Shown in pieces: positions 11,701 through 22,844 of a DNA stretch of 64,000 bases. Each line of letters starts with the position of its first letter. Position 1 is the stretch's first letter. Both the position numbers and the translations under genes were made by a program. The notes under the pieces are model-generated. The model was not told the origin of the DNA and searched no databases. It was given only the letters and a program-made list of their open reading frames with translations. Origin of the DNA: Liolophura sinensis (Eukaryota > Mollusca > Polyplacophora > Chitonida > Chitonidae); the NCBI RefSeq assembly GCF_032854445.1, contig NC_088301.1:23160226-23224225 (forward strand), read 5' to 3'.

Positions 11701-12698
11701 CCCATGTACGTGTGTCTTTAGTAGATTCATAATGACGGTTATTTTCATGGTTATGGGTGATTTTGTTTCTTGTTTTGCTTTTGAATGGTTTAGTCTAATT
11801 TGGTATAGGTCACAATCTGTGTAGTTATAGTATATAGGGATGAATTATGTATCATTATAATCCATCAGGTGAATTGTGGAGTCAGTCTAATGGTTTTCAT
11901 TTATATTTGTAAGTCATGTGTATTTTAAATATAAGACTGCCTTTGTGTATGGAAAATATATGAAATGGAAATAACTACTCAACTGATTAGTCGTAGTAAA
12001 TTATTTTCATCGTCTAAATGTACCAGCTGTACCACTAGATTAGTTTTATTTATACAAAAGCCTTAAGAACACGTACAAACAGATATTTCGTTGTATTTTT
12101 CGTCAGGGTTGGTGTAGCTATAATGGATATGTTGTGTTGAACATATATACCAATGGCTTGGCGCACATTATTTAATAGAATGGAGCTCGTCTCCATAAAA
12201 CTACAGCCATCATCATCATCAGTCTGCATAGAGATTCAGACATTTGCATTCTCCTCACGCCCTAGAATATCAACCATATACTACACAGCAATGGACATCT
12301 TTTGTTCAGATGGATCTGTATGGTGGTGTTCAGTGCCGTGTGCGCTGTTTCATGTCAGCACTTTGTAGACGCCGCATGGTACAGTGCAGTCATACTGCAC
12401 TACATTATAAGAAAATATTCAAACCTGCTGCCACTCTGATACATTGATTTGGTTTTAAACTGAATACTTTCCTAAAATTAAAATGCTGTATATAAATTTA
12501 ATCATGCTAATTCCAACATGGTGACAGTGGTGGAGGTGAGAAAACATTCAGAATGTTCAGAACTCCTATTTACCTTATATTTAACATCTGCGAGATAAAT
12601 TCAAGACCCTGCATGATGAATACAATAAGACAAGGCTTATTCAATCTACTATGGTTCAAACATTATGGGTATATCATCTTACATCTCTGGGCGTAATC
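8744..12698. other. Interior of the inverted-repeat pair, no recognised gene
   Basis: About 3.95 kb, AT-rich, with no transposase, polymerase or long open frame. The best coding-like stretch is 10347-10565 on the plus strand (IDSAGKTSKQAMPKS...), which follows a pyrimidine-rich 'tctttttcttgaag' and could be a single exon, but I recognise no family. Otherwise nothing seen. Confidence 0.5.
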
Positions 12699-12934
12699 CT
12701 TATATCTCGCGCCGTACAGTACGCATGCGCGTAATTATTACGATGCGGGACGCTCTGCCTGGTCATAATTTGTATCGTCGTCCCGCACCAGCCCGGGCCA
12801 TAATTCTTACGTGCCAGGTCTGAGAGACTGCGGCAGAGTGGGGTTGTAGCAAACCCCACGTCCGGGTTAACAAGACAAGCAGTGATCCAGTAACCGAAAA
12901 GTTTGTTTATATGAGATTTCCGCCTAGAAATGAG
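12699..12934 (-). repeat. Right arm of the ~235-bp inverted repeat pair
   Basis: Reverse-complement partner of 8508-8743. CpG-rich core with 'acgcatgcgcgtaattatta' near 12721. Reading frames across it are by-products of the repeat. Confidence 0.7.
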
Positions 12935-13800
12935 ACAGTCAGAAATGTAGGCCTATATATCAAATCGAACAAATCGAGCAATATAGAAGACATTCAGCTG
13001 ACTTAACAGATAGCATGCGTAATCATATGAAGATTAAACAGGAATATGGTAGTAAGTTATCTAAATGCATGTACCTGGAAACATTTAGCTGTAGAAGCTG
13101 GTAGGCAGTCAGTTGATCCAAGGACGTTTTGTATCGGTTTAATAAAAAGTGCGATATTTTATATTAAAACTATGGGAAGCATTGTAGGCTTAAAACAAAT
13201 CAGCCCGGTCGGTGTATACTTTTGTTCTGTCTCTGTCTACAGTCGTGCTGAAAAGCAAAGAGATATTTCACAAACACAGCTGTGTAAGAGGAGAGAATGA
13301 TGTGTCTTTGCACAGCTTGAAAATGTTTTTGTGTATGCGTGAAACAAGAGCGTAACAGGTGAGAATGATATATGTTCATGGGCGGTGGAACCGTCACCGC
13401 TACCTCGACCATGGCCGGGGCAATAAAAAAAACACATTGAAAAAGAAACAGAAGCAGAACAAGAGTGATGACAAATTATCCAGTACCTATAGATGAATAG
13501 AGATTGTGTTTTTTTTTTTCAAACTCCAAATGCGTATGAAGCCAATAACTTCCACCGCGAATTTATGGCTATGACGTTGTGGTAGGCCTACTATATTTTG
13601 AAGCAGGCGTGCAGGCTGCTGCCCATGAAACCAGCTATATAATAGTAATGTAGTATATTGAAAAGACAGAACGAGTCGGAGAACCGGACTTGTAAGGGCT
13701 GGTATTCGCCCGACAGAAACTGGCGCTTTTCTGACACAGGTTTGCACTGAGTGGACGCATGATTGTCACACAACTAGAAATAATTACGCTGTTATAATTA
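12935..13800. other. Intergenic, no gene recognised
   Basis: Several overlapping short frames on both strands; none has a recognisable domain. On the minus strand this lies 3' of the hAT transposase fragment and may include more of that element, but I cannot place an end. Confidence 0.45.
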
Positions 13801-13821
13801 CTTGCCGATCGATTTAGGCTA

Positions 13822-14105
13822 TCAATACTTTCCAAAGATTGATTGCCTATAGTCTGACAGTTCAACCAAGTGATTGACTGCAGTTTTGATATCAATGTCT
13901 GTATAATCCTTTAATCTAGACTGTGTCACGGTGGACCGCAGGCATGTTTTTAGCCTGCGGAGAGCAGAGAAAAACCTTTCGCTTGTTGCACTTGTGGCTG
14001 GCATAACAAGGATCATGGTGTGACATATCAGAAAAAAAAGGGAGCTCAGAGACTTCAACTCAACAGGCGAGTATTCCCGTTCGGCAAATTTTACAGAAAG
14101 TGCAG
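13822..14105 (-). pseudogene. hAT transposase C-terminal (dimerisation) fragment
   Basis: The minus-strand frame encodes 'MPATSATSERFFSALRRLKT' followed by 'LRSTVTQSRL' and ends 'HRQSIFGKY'-like (DYRQSIFGKY), the signature of the hAT C-terminal dimerisation region seen in ZMYM/TTF-type hAT transposases. The frame extends upstream to about 14105 and then meets a 38-bp tandem array. The zinc finger and catalytic regions are not seen, so this is a relic of a cut-and-paste DNA transposon, or possibly the last exon of a domesticated hAT gene whose other exons are not visible. Confidence 0.85.
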
Positions 14106-14121
14106 TACTTATGACTCAGCA

Positions 14122-14360
14122 GAATTGGTCAGCGAAGAGAATTTGACCCACAGTATGCTATATTGGTCAGGGAAGATACTTTGACCCACAGTATTCTATA
14201 TTGGTCAGGGAAGATACTTTGACCCACAGTATGCTATATTGGTCAGGGAAGATACTTTGACCCACAGTATGCTATATTGGTCAGGGAAGATACTTTGACC
14301 CACAGTATGCTATGTTTGTGAGGGAAGAGAATTTGGCCCAGAGTATGCTATATTGGTCAG
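14122..14360. repeat. 38-bp tandem repeat, about six copies
   Basis: Unit 'tattggtcagggaagata' + 'ctttgacccacagtatgcta', exact period 38 (for example starts at 14161 and 14199). The outer copies are more diverged than the inner ones, as expected of an array growing from its centre. No unique spacers, so not a CRISPR array. Confidence 0.95.
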
Positions 14361-15195
14361 TCAAAGGTATTATTTTAAACTTGCCTTACCAGTTAACTGT
14401 TATAAATATTCCCCTAATCAGACAAAATAAACGTTTTATTATACGATCCAAGTGAACACAATTTGTATTATGTGACAGTATTATGTGCTGTGACAATGTA
14501 TTGCACGTGTAGTTTCATTTATTGTAATATTAAAGATACCATATTTTAAGAAATGTGTACCATATCATGTAATTTAGTGTCACATTACATTTTATAAGCT
14601 ACGTGTCCCCCCTGCGTGTTGTCACTAAGCAGGCTATTGATTCCAATTTGTGATTGCCCAGAAATTGTCTACTTAATATATCATCCGGTGAATATTATAT
14701 TGTTATTCTATTATTGACTTTTAATGTAACAGACACGGTGGCAAGAGCCGAAAGGGAGTTGAAAACGGCACTGGGAAAGTATGTGTGACCACATAAAATG
14801 TGATTTCCTTCTTCAGAAGAAACGTATATATAAGCCTATAATGTTGACAGACACCTGTGACTTTAACATATAGGCCTACGAACAGTATGAGGTCAGTCGA
14901 AACACGTTCAGCTAAATAGTTGGCCTCTCCTTAAGCGTCGGTTTATATAAATGATATAAATGTGATAGAAATTACTTACAACTGCTTTCATTGTGCTATG
15001 AATATATGATGAATCTTGAAAAATATGAAAATGAAAAATGTGTTATGTTGATTTTTGCAAATTGTTCACAAACTTGACATTAAAAGGTAACCATAAGAAA
15101 TATATTAATTTACGGATATATTACGAAAATCCGCTACGCTTTCAGATGTGACAGAAACTTTCAGCAGAATCGCTTTGGTTTGAAACAAGAGACCT
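14361..15195. other. Intergenic, no gene recognised
   Basis: AT-rich, no open frame of note, no repeat recognised. Confidence 0.5.
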
Positions 15196-15197
15196 CA

Positions 15198-15270
15198 TGT
15201 CTATGGCCAAGTGGTAGAGCGTCTGTCTCGCAAGCGCGGAAAGCCTGTGGTTCGATCATATACCGAGACA
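15198..15270 (+). repeat. tRNA-like sequence (SINE head or tRNA pseudogene)
   Basis: Contains 'tggccaagtggtagagcg', a good match to an RNA polymerase III A box and D arm, and 'ggttcgatc', a B box/T arm, at tRNA spacing. The T stem and acceptor stem do not pair well, so it is not called as a working tRNA gene. Confidence 0.45.
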
Positions 15271-15289
15271 GAAGAATCGCTGGTCTTCC

Positions 15290-15535
15290 CTAAACTTCAC
15301 TGTCTTGTTTCTCGGCAAAATAGGACGGGTCAAGTACTAATCGGCCTATTGTGTCGGTATATGACGTGACTTTAGATGGGATGTCTTTGACATACCGCTT
15401 TAGTGAGACAGCATGCATTGTACAACTTATGTCGGTTTTGAGACCGGTAAGGTCTACAGGCAGACTTTTCGAATAAAATGTCGTCCGATTAGGCTTATCT
15501 TCGAATAGACTTTCCACTGACTTTGTTACTGTTAC
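15290..15535 (-). CDS. Possible terminal exon, unknown product
   Basis: An open minus-strand frame reads about 80 residues (TKSVESLFEDKPNRTTFYSK... to ...SYFAEKQDSEV, stop at 15290) with balanced, non-repetitive composition unlike the low-complexity frames around it. No family is recognised. A convincing splice acceptor was not found upstream. It could be the last exon of the minus-strand gene whose exons lie at 17161-17835, or chance. Confidence 0.3.
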   Translation of the reverse strand, partial: VTVTKSVESLFEDKPNRTTFYSKSLPVDLTGLKTDISCTMHAVSLKRYVKDIPSKVTSYTDTIGRLVLDPSYFAEKQDSEV

Positions 15536-16689
15536 GGTATTGAAAACAGCAACAGAAAACAGACTCAGTGACTCAATATTACAATGTAAACAATGCTTTA
15601 TATATATAAAATGAGACGTACAGTTTTACAGACAGTTCAACAACAACAACATAAAAAACATACACATCAGTATTACCGGTCTTTAAAAGTTTCCAGTTCA
15701 CCTTTGCATCCCAAGGAACGTATTCCAGGAGATCACAAATTGTCACAAATTGTCCCAGTCAGGTACTTCGCTAGGTTAGCGAACGCGAACACAGTACACA
15801 GGTTACACAGAACTGGAACAGTCAAGCCTTTGAATGACGTCACACCCGCAGAGCACAACACAGGGTAAATACAGGCATGGCGGTATAATCTAGTGAAATA
15901 AACAAAGCATTGAACAAGGTGCTTTCCATCCGGTCCGCGCTGTACATATATAACAGGGCCTGTTATGCTTAACACAAAGGTCCGCAGACTAACAGTACAT
16001 GAAAACGTTTAATAGTCATACATAACACTACAAACAACTGTTGATGAATGACATCGCATGTTCGAATCGTCCTGCCTAGCATTTGTAGATTCAGGTACTG
16101 TACTTGTTTCCTCGGTGATATAAACCCAGACGTTAAGGAAGAGGAGTAGAAATAGACCTAAACGGCTAGACGATTTTTGTTTGTCGTGCTTAGTAATTCT
16201 AGAAACCAATTTTCAACCCGGAATTCCCCAGAAGGAACATATGCGTTTCCCATCGTAAACAAAATGGCGCGAAAGATTAGATAAGGTAAGGTTGCTCTTC
16301 TACATGTGAAATCTGCGAATGGGTTGGACGTTAAACTGCAAGTCCAGTGCGGAAAAGTAGAGGAAATGAGAATTCCATGGACTTCAACAGATAGGGAGGT
16401 ACACTTTATAAACAAGGCCATAAACAACTTTCATGGAAAGTCGCCGGGCTGTAAGCATCCTACAACTGCTTACAGATCTACATCATCAATCGACAAATAC
16501 AACAACTACACATAATATTCTTAAGACATATTGAAATGAATATATTACGCAATTAAAACATATCTCGAAAAACATGATCAGTTTATAATCATAATCAGTA
16601 ATCGCTCAACACAGAATAATGCCAGCAATCACATCAAACTGGTTATCAAACTTTACAAAAAAGAATTCAGCATAACACTGCTGTACGTG
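15536..16689. other. No gene recognised
   Basis: Only short frames on both strands without domains. If the 15290 and 17161 exons belong together this is intronic. Confidence 0.4.
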
Positions 16690-17135
16690 TCTCTCTGGGT
16701 TGCTGTTGACGGCGGCTACTCACTGATACACAGCTGGCAGTCATATTCCTGCCGCTGTTCCACGCTGTGCTAATGTTGACGGTAACTGCTCACTGATACA
16801 TTACTGCTGCTGTGTCTGGCTGTGTTTTGATGTTCACGGTGAGTACTCTCTGATACACGGCTAACTGTCACATTGCTGTTGCTGTGTCTGGCGGTGTTGA
16901 TGTTGACGGTAAGTCCTCTCTGATACACGGATGACTGTCACATTGCTGTTGCTGTGTCTGGCTGTGCTTTGCTGTTGACGGCAAGTGCTCTCTGATACAC
17001 GGATGACTGTCACATTGCTATTGCCGTGTCCGGCTGTGCTTTGCTGTTGACGGTGACTGCTCTCTGATACACGGCTGACTGTCCCATTATTGCCGCTATG
17101 TTTCGTTGTGCTGATGTTGACGGTAACTGACATGC
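16690..17135. repeat. Degenerate ~70-75-bp tandem repeat, about six copies
   Basis: Recurrent motif 'ctctctgatacacgg' at about 16850, 16918, 16990 and 17062, each followed by 'actgtcacattgctgttgctg' variants. The minus-strand frame across it gives a repetitive Gln/Ser-rich peptide that is a product of the repeat, not a gene. Confidence 0.85.
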
Positions 17136-17160
17136 TTGCATTACTCGACTCTATTCTCAC

Positions 17161-17835
17161 CTGCATGTTCATCATCTTTACCAGCCATGTCTTCTGTGTC
17201 GTCGACCTTCAGCCAAAACAAATCTACTGTCTCAAATAGTAGCGCCTGTTCAGTTTGTATCAATTGTTTCTTTTTGTCCGCATGTTTCCCTGAAAACAAA
17301 AGAAATTTATTTATTTGATTTATGTGTATATTTGATCGGTATATCACGTCAGTGCTGTACTTATATGACGGGACTCAGGTTTACGAGTGATGCAATACCA
17401 ATTGTATAAAAATTATCGTCCAAAGAAATAATCGTAATGTTGGCTCCTTTATAAAAAGCTATGTGAGCTTTTAATCCAGGGGTCACAACATTCCTTCTCT
17501 TTTAATACATTTCTTCACCCAGATAAGACTTAAATGAAAACAGTTCTGGAGACATTTCCTCAAATGACACTAAGTTTTATAATATGTAATGATTTATTCC
17601 GAAAGATTGAAACATATTAAATTTTGTTCGTATATACGGGTTGCACATGTACACGTACCTTTATCAAGTTCTGCCTTGCAAGCAAAGTACGCCTGCGCGT
17701 TGGGAAACTGGACACAGCCACAAACCCTCTTATCTTTCAGCCAGTCACCTTCCGTAAGCCAATCTTCCTGGAGTCTTTCATACTGTTTTTTTCGTGTCGC
17801 TAATACCAAAAATAGCCACGCCATCGTGCTTCAAC
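17161..17835 (-). CDS. Two spliced exons of an unidentified protein
   Basis: Exon 17659-17835 has an acceptor 'ttcctttgttcag' and a donor 'gataaag/gtacgtg'. Exon 17161-17289 has an acceptor 'ttttgttttcag' and a donor 'catgcag/gtgagaat'. They join in frame (phase 1): ...AYFACKAELDKGKHADKKK... . The first exon can start at 17824 (MAWLFLVLATRKKQYERLQ) and continues 'VCGCVQFPNAQAYFAC', similar in pattern to 'VLAIVRFKTSEEAKQWF' in the exons to the right. The alternative upstream frame 'HDGVAIFGISDTKK' runs into a stop at a seven-A run, so a one-base change may have altered the start. The second exon is Lys/Glu/Asp-rich. Probably part of, or a relative of, the 19636-22418 gene. Confidence 0.55.
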
Positions 17836-18040
17836 CTGAACAAAGGAAATAAGTATCAAATGGGCGCAAACGTAACACTGTTCCCAAGAACTAGATAGGG
17901 GGTTCGTATGGGCATGTTATATGGAGACTTGAAATTTGCAACGTGCAACATGTATATGAGTGTCAAAACCTGCCAGCCTTTATGGTAAAGCTCATACATA
18001 TTTCCATTATCGACAACTTATATTTATATATTTATCGTAC

Positions 18041-18237
18041 TTATTTATTTGATTGGGCTTTGTACGCCACATTCAATAATATTTCATTTATACGATAGCC
18101 GCCAGCACTGTGTGCGAGAAACCGGGTTAGGGCCCAAAGGAAACCATCCGCATGTCGCTGGAAGACCGGAGAGGAAACCAGCATGAGCTAGGCTTGAACC
18201 CACAGCGATCGCATTGGTGAGAGGACACGGAGACCCC
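18041..18237 (-). mobile_element. tRNA-derived SINE, diverged and shortened
   Basis: Tail 'ttatttatttgatt', altered core 'tttgtacgccacattcaat', then 'aaaccatccgcatgtcgctgg' and the head end 'ggacacggagacccc'. It is internally shortened and heavily substituted relative to the family, hence old. Confidence 0.8.
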
Positions 18238-18540
18238 GACGACTTTTAAAGCCAGCATGGTACGCGACTTGGCCGCTCATTTAATTCATTTGCTTAGAAC
18301 ATTCCTTACAACCGGATCTTTCCGTCACGATTTACTACTCCTGACAGTTTCCCTTCTTATGAATCCGTCCTAACTTCTTACTTCATATACTTTCTTAGTT
18401 TTTTGGTGGTTTGTGACGAACGCTGTTTTGGAAATTGGCATTGCAATTATTGACCCGGACGTCCATTTTGGTGGAAGGCTGGGTATACGACTGTCTGTTT
18501 TGGCGCCTAGATTCATGGGACGGGTACTGTTAACTTTACC

Positions 18541-18657
18541 TGAACCAACCAACCAACCAACCAACCAACCAAACAAACAAACAAACAAACAAACAAACAA
18601 ACAAACAAACAAACAAACGAACAAACAAACAAACAAAACTAACTAACTAACTAACTG
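18541..18657. repeat. Compound tetranucleotide microsatellite
   Basis: (ACCA)n passing into (ACAA)n and then (CTAA)n. The three blocks look like successive variants of one four-base repeat. It gives spurious long frames on both strands (Phe-Val-Cys-Leu repeats). Confidence 0.95.
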
Positions 18658-18755
18658 ACTAACTACATGTATATCTATCTAATCGTACGAACTAATAAGT
18701 TTAATTAACTGACTAAATCATGAACATTTTGTTGTTTTGATATGTCAGTCCATAC

Positions 18756-18855
18756 CTTACTGCTTTTTATTTCTTCGAGCAATTCCTTCCACCAGCCAAC
18801 ACATTCTTTCTTCAGACATAATGTAGAAATCGTCAGGACAAATGTACCATCATCT
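18756..18855 (-). CDS. Candidate internal exon, strand-helix module
   Basis: Acceptor 'ttcttgcag', then 33 codons (DDGTFVLTISTLCLKKECVG... WWKELLEEIKSSK), then donor 'AAG/gtatgg' (an alternative 'gtaagg' lies 5 bases earlier). The beta-strand followed by an amphipathic helix matches the layout of exons at 20696 and 22249. Its reading phase does not join cleanly to either neighbour, so an exon is missing, or the gene is damaged, or this belongs to a second gene. Confidence 0.5.
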
Positions 18856-19299
18856 CTGCAAGAACATTAACTGGTGAATGACTTCAATCCGTGTCATATT
18901 TGACAACCTTCGTCAGGTTGGTGTAGCATAACTTCTGTACAGCAAACGCCGAAAAAGTCGTTCGGTGCCATATGCCAAGCTTTACACTACGATCATAACA
19001 CCAGCACTAGAACAAAACTTGACTCATTCGGATAAAAATAGAAGTTTGAACACTCGGCCCACTAAAATATGTCGCAAATTCTATTAAAATTACTATTCAC
19101 AGTGTATAGGTGCATTAGATTGAGAAATGTCAAAGAAATTTCATTACCTCCATTTCTAAAGAGTTAGGTGCTGATGGTATTGTCTGTTTACGGAGAAGTC
19201 TATGCAGTGTTATTTGAATTGTGCGTTTCTCTTTTTTATGCACGATATGAATTTGTTAAAAATGTTCCAGTCACAAATATATATTAAAACTAAATGGGG

Positions 19300-19620
19300 C
19301 TAGATGGGAAATACATGTGTATCTCATCATTGTGACTACATTGTATTGTCTCCACGATCAGATATAGGCTTACAAGTATATGTATCTGACAAAACAGACA
19401 ACAAAGCAAGAAAATACATGGACAGAACACTATAGCAAGGGAAGATAACTTCCCATCGTGATTTTGTTCTGTTATCTCCACGATCAGATATCTACATATA
19501 TATGTATATGTATCTGACAAAAGGACAATACAACAAGAAACATGCATGGAAAGAACACTAGCGGGAAACTCACCATCGTGGCTTCGTTCTGTCATCTTCA
19601 CGATAAGAACGTCACATTCG
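19300..19620. repeat. ~125-bp tandem repeat, about 2.5 copies
   Basis: Three blocks starting near 19321, 19448 and 19571, each with 'catcgtgac/t..ttctgt' then 'ctccacgatcagatat' and 'tatgtatctgacaaaa'. It lies immediately downstream of the exon at 19636 on the minus strand, and the open frame through it is repeat-derived. Confidence 0.8.
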
Positions 19621-19635
19621 CTCAACCAGGCAGAG

Positions 19636-22418
19636 TTAGGTAAATTCCCCGATCTCCCCAAACCACTGTTTGGCTTCCTCGGAAGTCTTAAACCTTACAA
19701 TGGCTAAGACTTTGCCCACGGGCCACGTGGTTCCTTCAGTCGTCATGATCTGAATAGAACGACTTTAAGAATTGATAAATTTGTTTTTTTTTTTCTTTAA
19801 AGACGCCATACCGGATGTTTTTGACAAAAACAAACAACCAATCCATATTCATGAATCAAATCAATTTCTCTCTATTTATTAAGAATAGCTCAAATCACTG
19901 CCTTCAGAAAATATCACACTCGTATCTATACTATTTTACAGTGTTAAACTGATCCTACTTTCGTAAAAGTTCTTAAGCACGAGCACATACTGGTAGTTTA
20001 TGAAAGGTAATTATTTGGGCTTCTTTAAAATAATAACAAAAAACTCGACCATGTTTTACTTTTTGTCAAAACTTTCCGGTATAGTCTCTTTAATGAAATG
20101 CTATACTTATACACCCATAATTAAACCTGACTTTTCTTATCTCAATGAAGATAATTTACCCTCGGACATTTTCTACTAAAATGAAGAGTTTCTTCTGGGC
20201 AGGAAAGACCAGCCTTTTACCCTCTGCTGACGCAAATCAAAATTCCCATAATTTGTGGCCTAGAATATATAACAGAGCAATTTTATAGTTTTATAGATTT
20301 GAAAATGTGGAAAATCTCGACGGCCCAAAAACAACACAAGCCCAACGGTACCTATAGATCAGATTGAAAGCTATAGACGCATGGTTCACTAATGGCTACA
20401 GGTTTGCCGGAAGAATCTGCCTGTGGAAGTGTTGAGGCTTACTCTGCTATTAATCATACTTCCTTCATCCAAAACCCTAAAATTCTTTGTATAAGTGAAT
20501 AGTTATTAAAATCGGTAGTTAAGAACAAGGAAATAAATTAATAATCACAGTCTACATGTAATTTTTAAAAAATTAACGGAATGTAGATCGAATGAAAATA
20601 TATATGATTTCAGAGAGGTCAATGTTTCTGTTAAGTGCAGGAACACAGATAAAAGGGTTTAAGACCTTCTAAAATTACCAATATGGCACACTTACCTGTG
20701 GGGCCATTGCCACGAGCCGCCCTTTCAACTCCTTCAAAAGAACCTTCTTTTCTTTCATAGCATCTTGGAATTGAGTAAATTTCTCGAAAGGAAACCGAAT
20801 GACGAAATAAACTCCGGTTTCGACATCTTCTTTTTCCTGGGTCTGTAAACATTGCATGATAATTATTTGTTTTATATAGATTTAAAATACCCAAATACAT
20901 TGAACTCTTATTTCAAATAACGGTATTATGCACTCCATGTGGTGATTGTTTACGGCCAACATTATGGTTGGAGGAAATCGGGCAGAGCACGGAGGTGAAA
21001 ATAGTGTGGAATGGACCTAAGGGATAAAATATTGTTTCAATTAAAAAATAACTTTCCGACTTTGAAAAAAAAAATTGCCCATCTATACAATACCGAAAAA
21101 TTATTTATTTATTTAATTGGAGTTTTACGCCCTACTCAAGAATATTTCACTTATACGACGGCAGCCAGCAATATGGTGGGAGGAAACCGGGCACTTCCCC
21201 ACGTTGCTAGCAGACCTTCCCACGTACAGCCAAAGAGGAAGCCAGCATGGGCTGGACTCGAACTCACAGCGACGACATTGGTGAGAGGTTCCTGGGTCAT
21301 TGCTGCGCACTGGTACGCTAATGACCTCGGCAACGGAGGCCCCCAATACGGAAGAGCTATAGCTTCTGACAACGTACTGGTTTAACTGATAAACTAGTTC
21401 AAGTGCGATAAAACAAAAATTACTGAATTATTCCTTGATGACCTCTTTAATGTGATCTTCTCAGGTCATGATACTTGAGTGTACAGAGCATCGTGCCTGT
21501 ACCACTTGTCTGGCGAAGATGGTTTAATTTCGTAACGATCTTTCTAGAAGGTCTTTAAAGGAGTAGACCACATCTAAATTAAGTACTCATAATCTGAAAG
21601 TCCATTTCATGTAGCTTCCAAACACAGTTCTTGCGATTTTTGACTGGTAGCATCCGTTAAGCTGTATATGTACGAGTGCATGGTACACGAGTGTCGGATG
21701 TCATGGTTAGATTTTACATTTTACAGTGAATATAATACCAAACTAGCACTGAGGTTCTACAGTGGAGTCTTTGTGCCATTTTAAACACAGTGACCCCCAC
21801 AACATCTTTTCAGTCTATAAACATGCTCTGCACATTAAACACAGATTCACATGTAGATATGTGCTAAATGTTTTATTCATGTAAAACACAGAAATGCATA
21901 CATGGCAATCAGAGCAGCTAAGAACCATAGTTGACGTCACTTATGACGTTATTCAGTATGGTCCAAAACGTTCACCGTAGAACCTCGATCTTTTGGGGAT
22001 TTTATTCAACGTAAAAAATGTGATTAAATAAAATGATGACACCATATTTTGGAGCAGCACGATGGGGCGTACTATTTTTTATTAAGATGATCTGTTCTTT
22101 TAATGTGTGTGTATTACAGATACCGGGCGAAGAACCGTTTTTTTTTTTTCCCGGGACATTAATCTACCCATAACCCTCATCGCCATCCTATGGCACACCA
22201 ATCAGCCACATAAACATCAAAAACTCAAACAGCTGTATACATACAGACCTTCACAGTTTGAACGTTTGTGTTACTGATGTCACCAACACTCTCTTCCGAC
22301 CACCAACGCATATTCATGGTTTCCAAGGTAACCCGGCTTTCTCGTCTGAATAGTGTCGACCAGAACTCCATAGCCTCTTTGTATTCTTCTTTTGGCCATA
22401 CCGAAAAGTTGAAAATCT
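19636..22418 (-). CDS. Spliced gene with tandem ferredoxin-fold-like (alpha/beta barrel) modules, partial
   Basis: Three exons with good splice signals that join in phase 0. Exon 22249-22418: acceptor 'cgtcattcag', reading FNFSVWPKEEYKEAMEFW, donor 'gtgaag/gtctgt'. Exon 20696-20842: acceptor 'gtttacag', reading GVYFVIRFPFEKFTQFQDAM, donor 'ccacag/gtaagt'. Exon 19636-19749: acceptor 'ctattcag', reading VGKVLAIVRFKTSEEAKQWF, then a stop at 19636. The recurring pattern (hydrophobic strand, F/W-P or F-K turn, acidic-aromatic helix) is what small dimeric alpha/beta-barrel domains look like (ABM, EthD and DUF1330 type). That assignment is my inference from pattern only. Upstream exons, including the start, were not found; exons at 18756 and 17659 have similar modules and may be a further part or a second copy. 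No enzyme activity can be named. Confidence 0.6.
20947..21000 (-). mobile_element. SINE fragment
   Basis: Short core piece, 'acggccaacattatggttgg' followed by 'aggaaatcgggcagagc', matching the middle of the window's SINE family. A full copy lies 100 bp to the right. Confidence 0.65.
21101..21344 (-). mobile_element. tRNA-derived SINE, near full length
   Basis: From 'ttatttatttatttaattgg' through 'gttttacgccctactcaag' and 'ctggactcgaactcacagcg' (B box region on the minus strand) to the head end 'ggaggcccccaa'. A short segment after 'ccgggca' is missing relative to the 24221 copy. Confidence 0.9.
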
Positions 22419-22600
22419 CTGAATGACGCTATTTATGTACATTTCTATGTATGTTATGAAGTTATATACAGTCAAAACAAGGATTTTTTTTTTTACAGTA
22501 AAATTTGCTGGCAATTTGATCACAATTAATTAACCCTCTTCTGATTGTAACTATACAGCCTGTATTACATGGTTGCTTGTAAAGCAAAGTACTATAAAGG

Positions 22601-22689
22601 ACGTAAGGCCGAAGAAGAAGCCAGCATGAACTGCACTTGAACTCACAGCGACCGCATCGGTCATTGCGCCACGCTGACACGAAGGCCCC
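22601..22689 (-). mobile_element. SINE fragment, tRNA-like head half
   Basis: Covers 'gaagccagcatgaactgcac' to 'gaaggcccc', the tRNA-like half, with no core. It abuts a complementary tail/core half at 22700. Confidence 0.8.
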
Positions 22690-22699
22690 TACACACTTA

Positions 22700-22844
22700 A
22701 TTTATTTTATTTATTTATTTGATTGGTGTTTTACGCCGTACTCAAGAAAATTTCACTTATGCGACGGCCGCCAGCATTATAGTGGGAGGAAACCGGCCAG
22801 GGTCCGGGGGAAACCCACGACCATCCGCAGGTTGTTGCATGACC
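22700..22844 (-). mobile_element. SINE fragment, tail and core half
   Basis: Covers the tail 'tttatttatttgattggtg' and core to 'ccatccgcaggttgttgca', ending before the tRNA-like head. Together with 22601-22689 it contains one element's worth of sequence in swapped order. Confidence 0.85.

Noticed and set aside
14122-14360. Regular 38-bp repeats resembling a CRISPR array
   Set aside because: Repeats are contiguous with no unique spacers and the genome is eukaryotic; this is a minisatellite.
15198-15270. A functional tRNA gene
   Set aside because: A and B boxes are good but the T and acceptor stems do not pair; more likely a SINE head or pseudogene.
18370-18646. Long frames with Phe-Val-Cys-Leu or Asn-Lys-Gln-Thr repeats
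   Set aside because: They are translations of the tetranucleotide microsatellite at 18541-18657.
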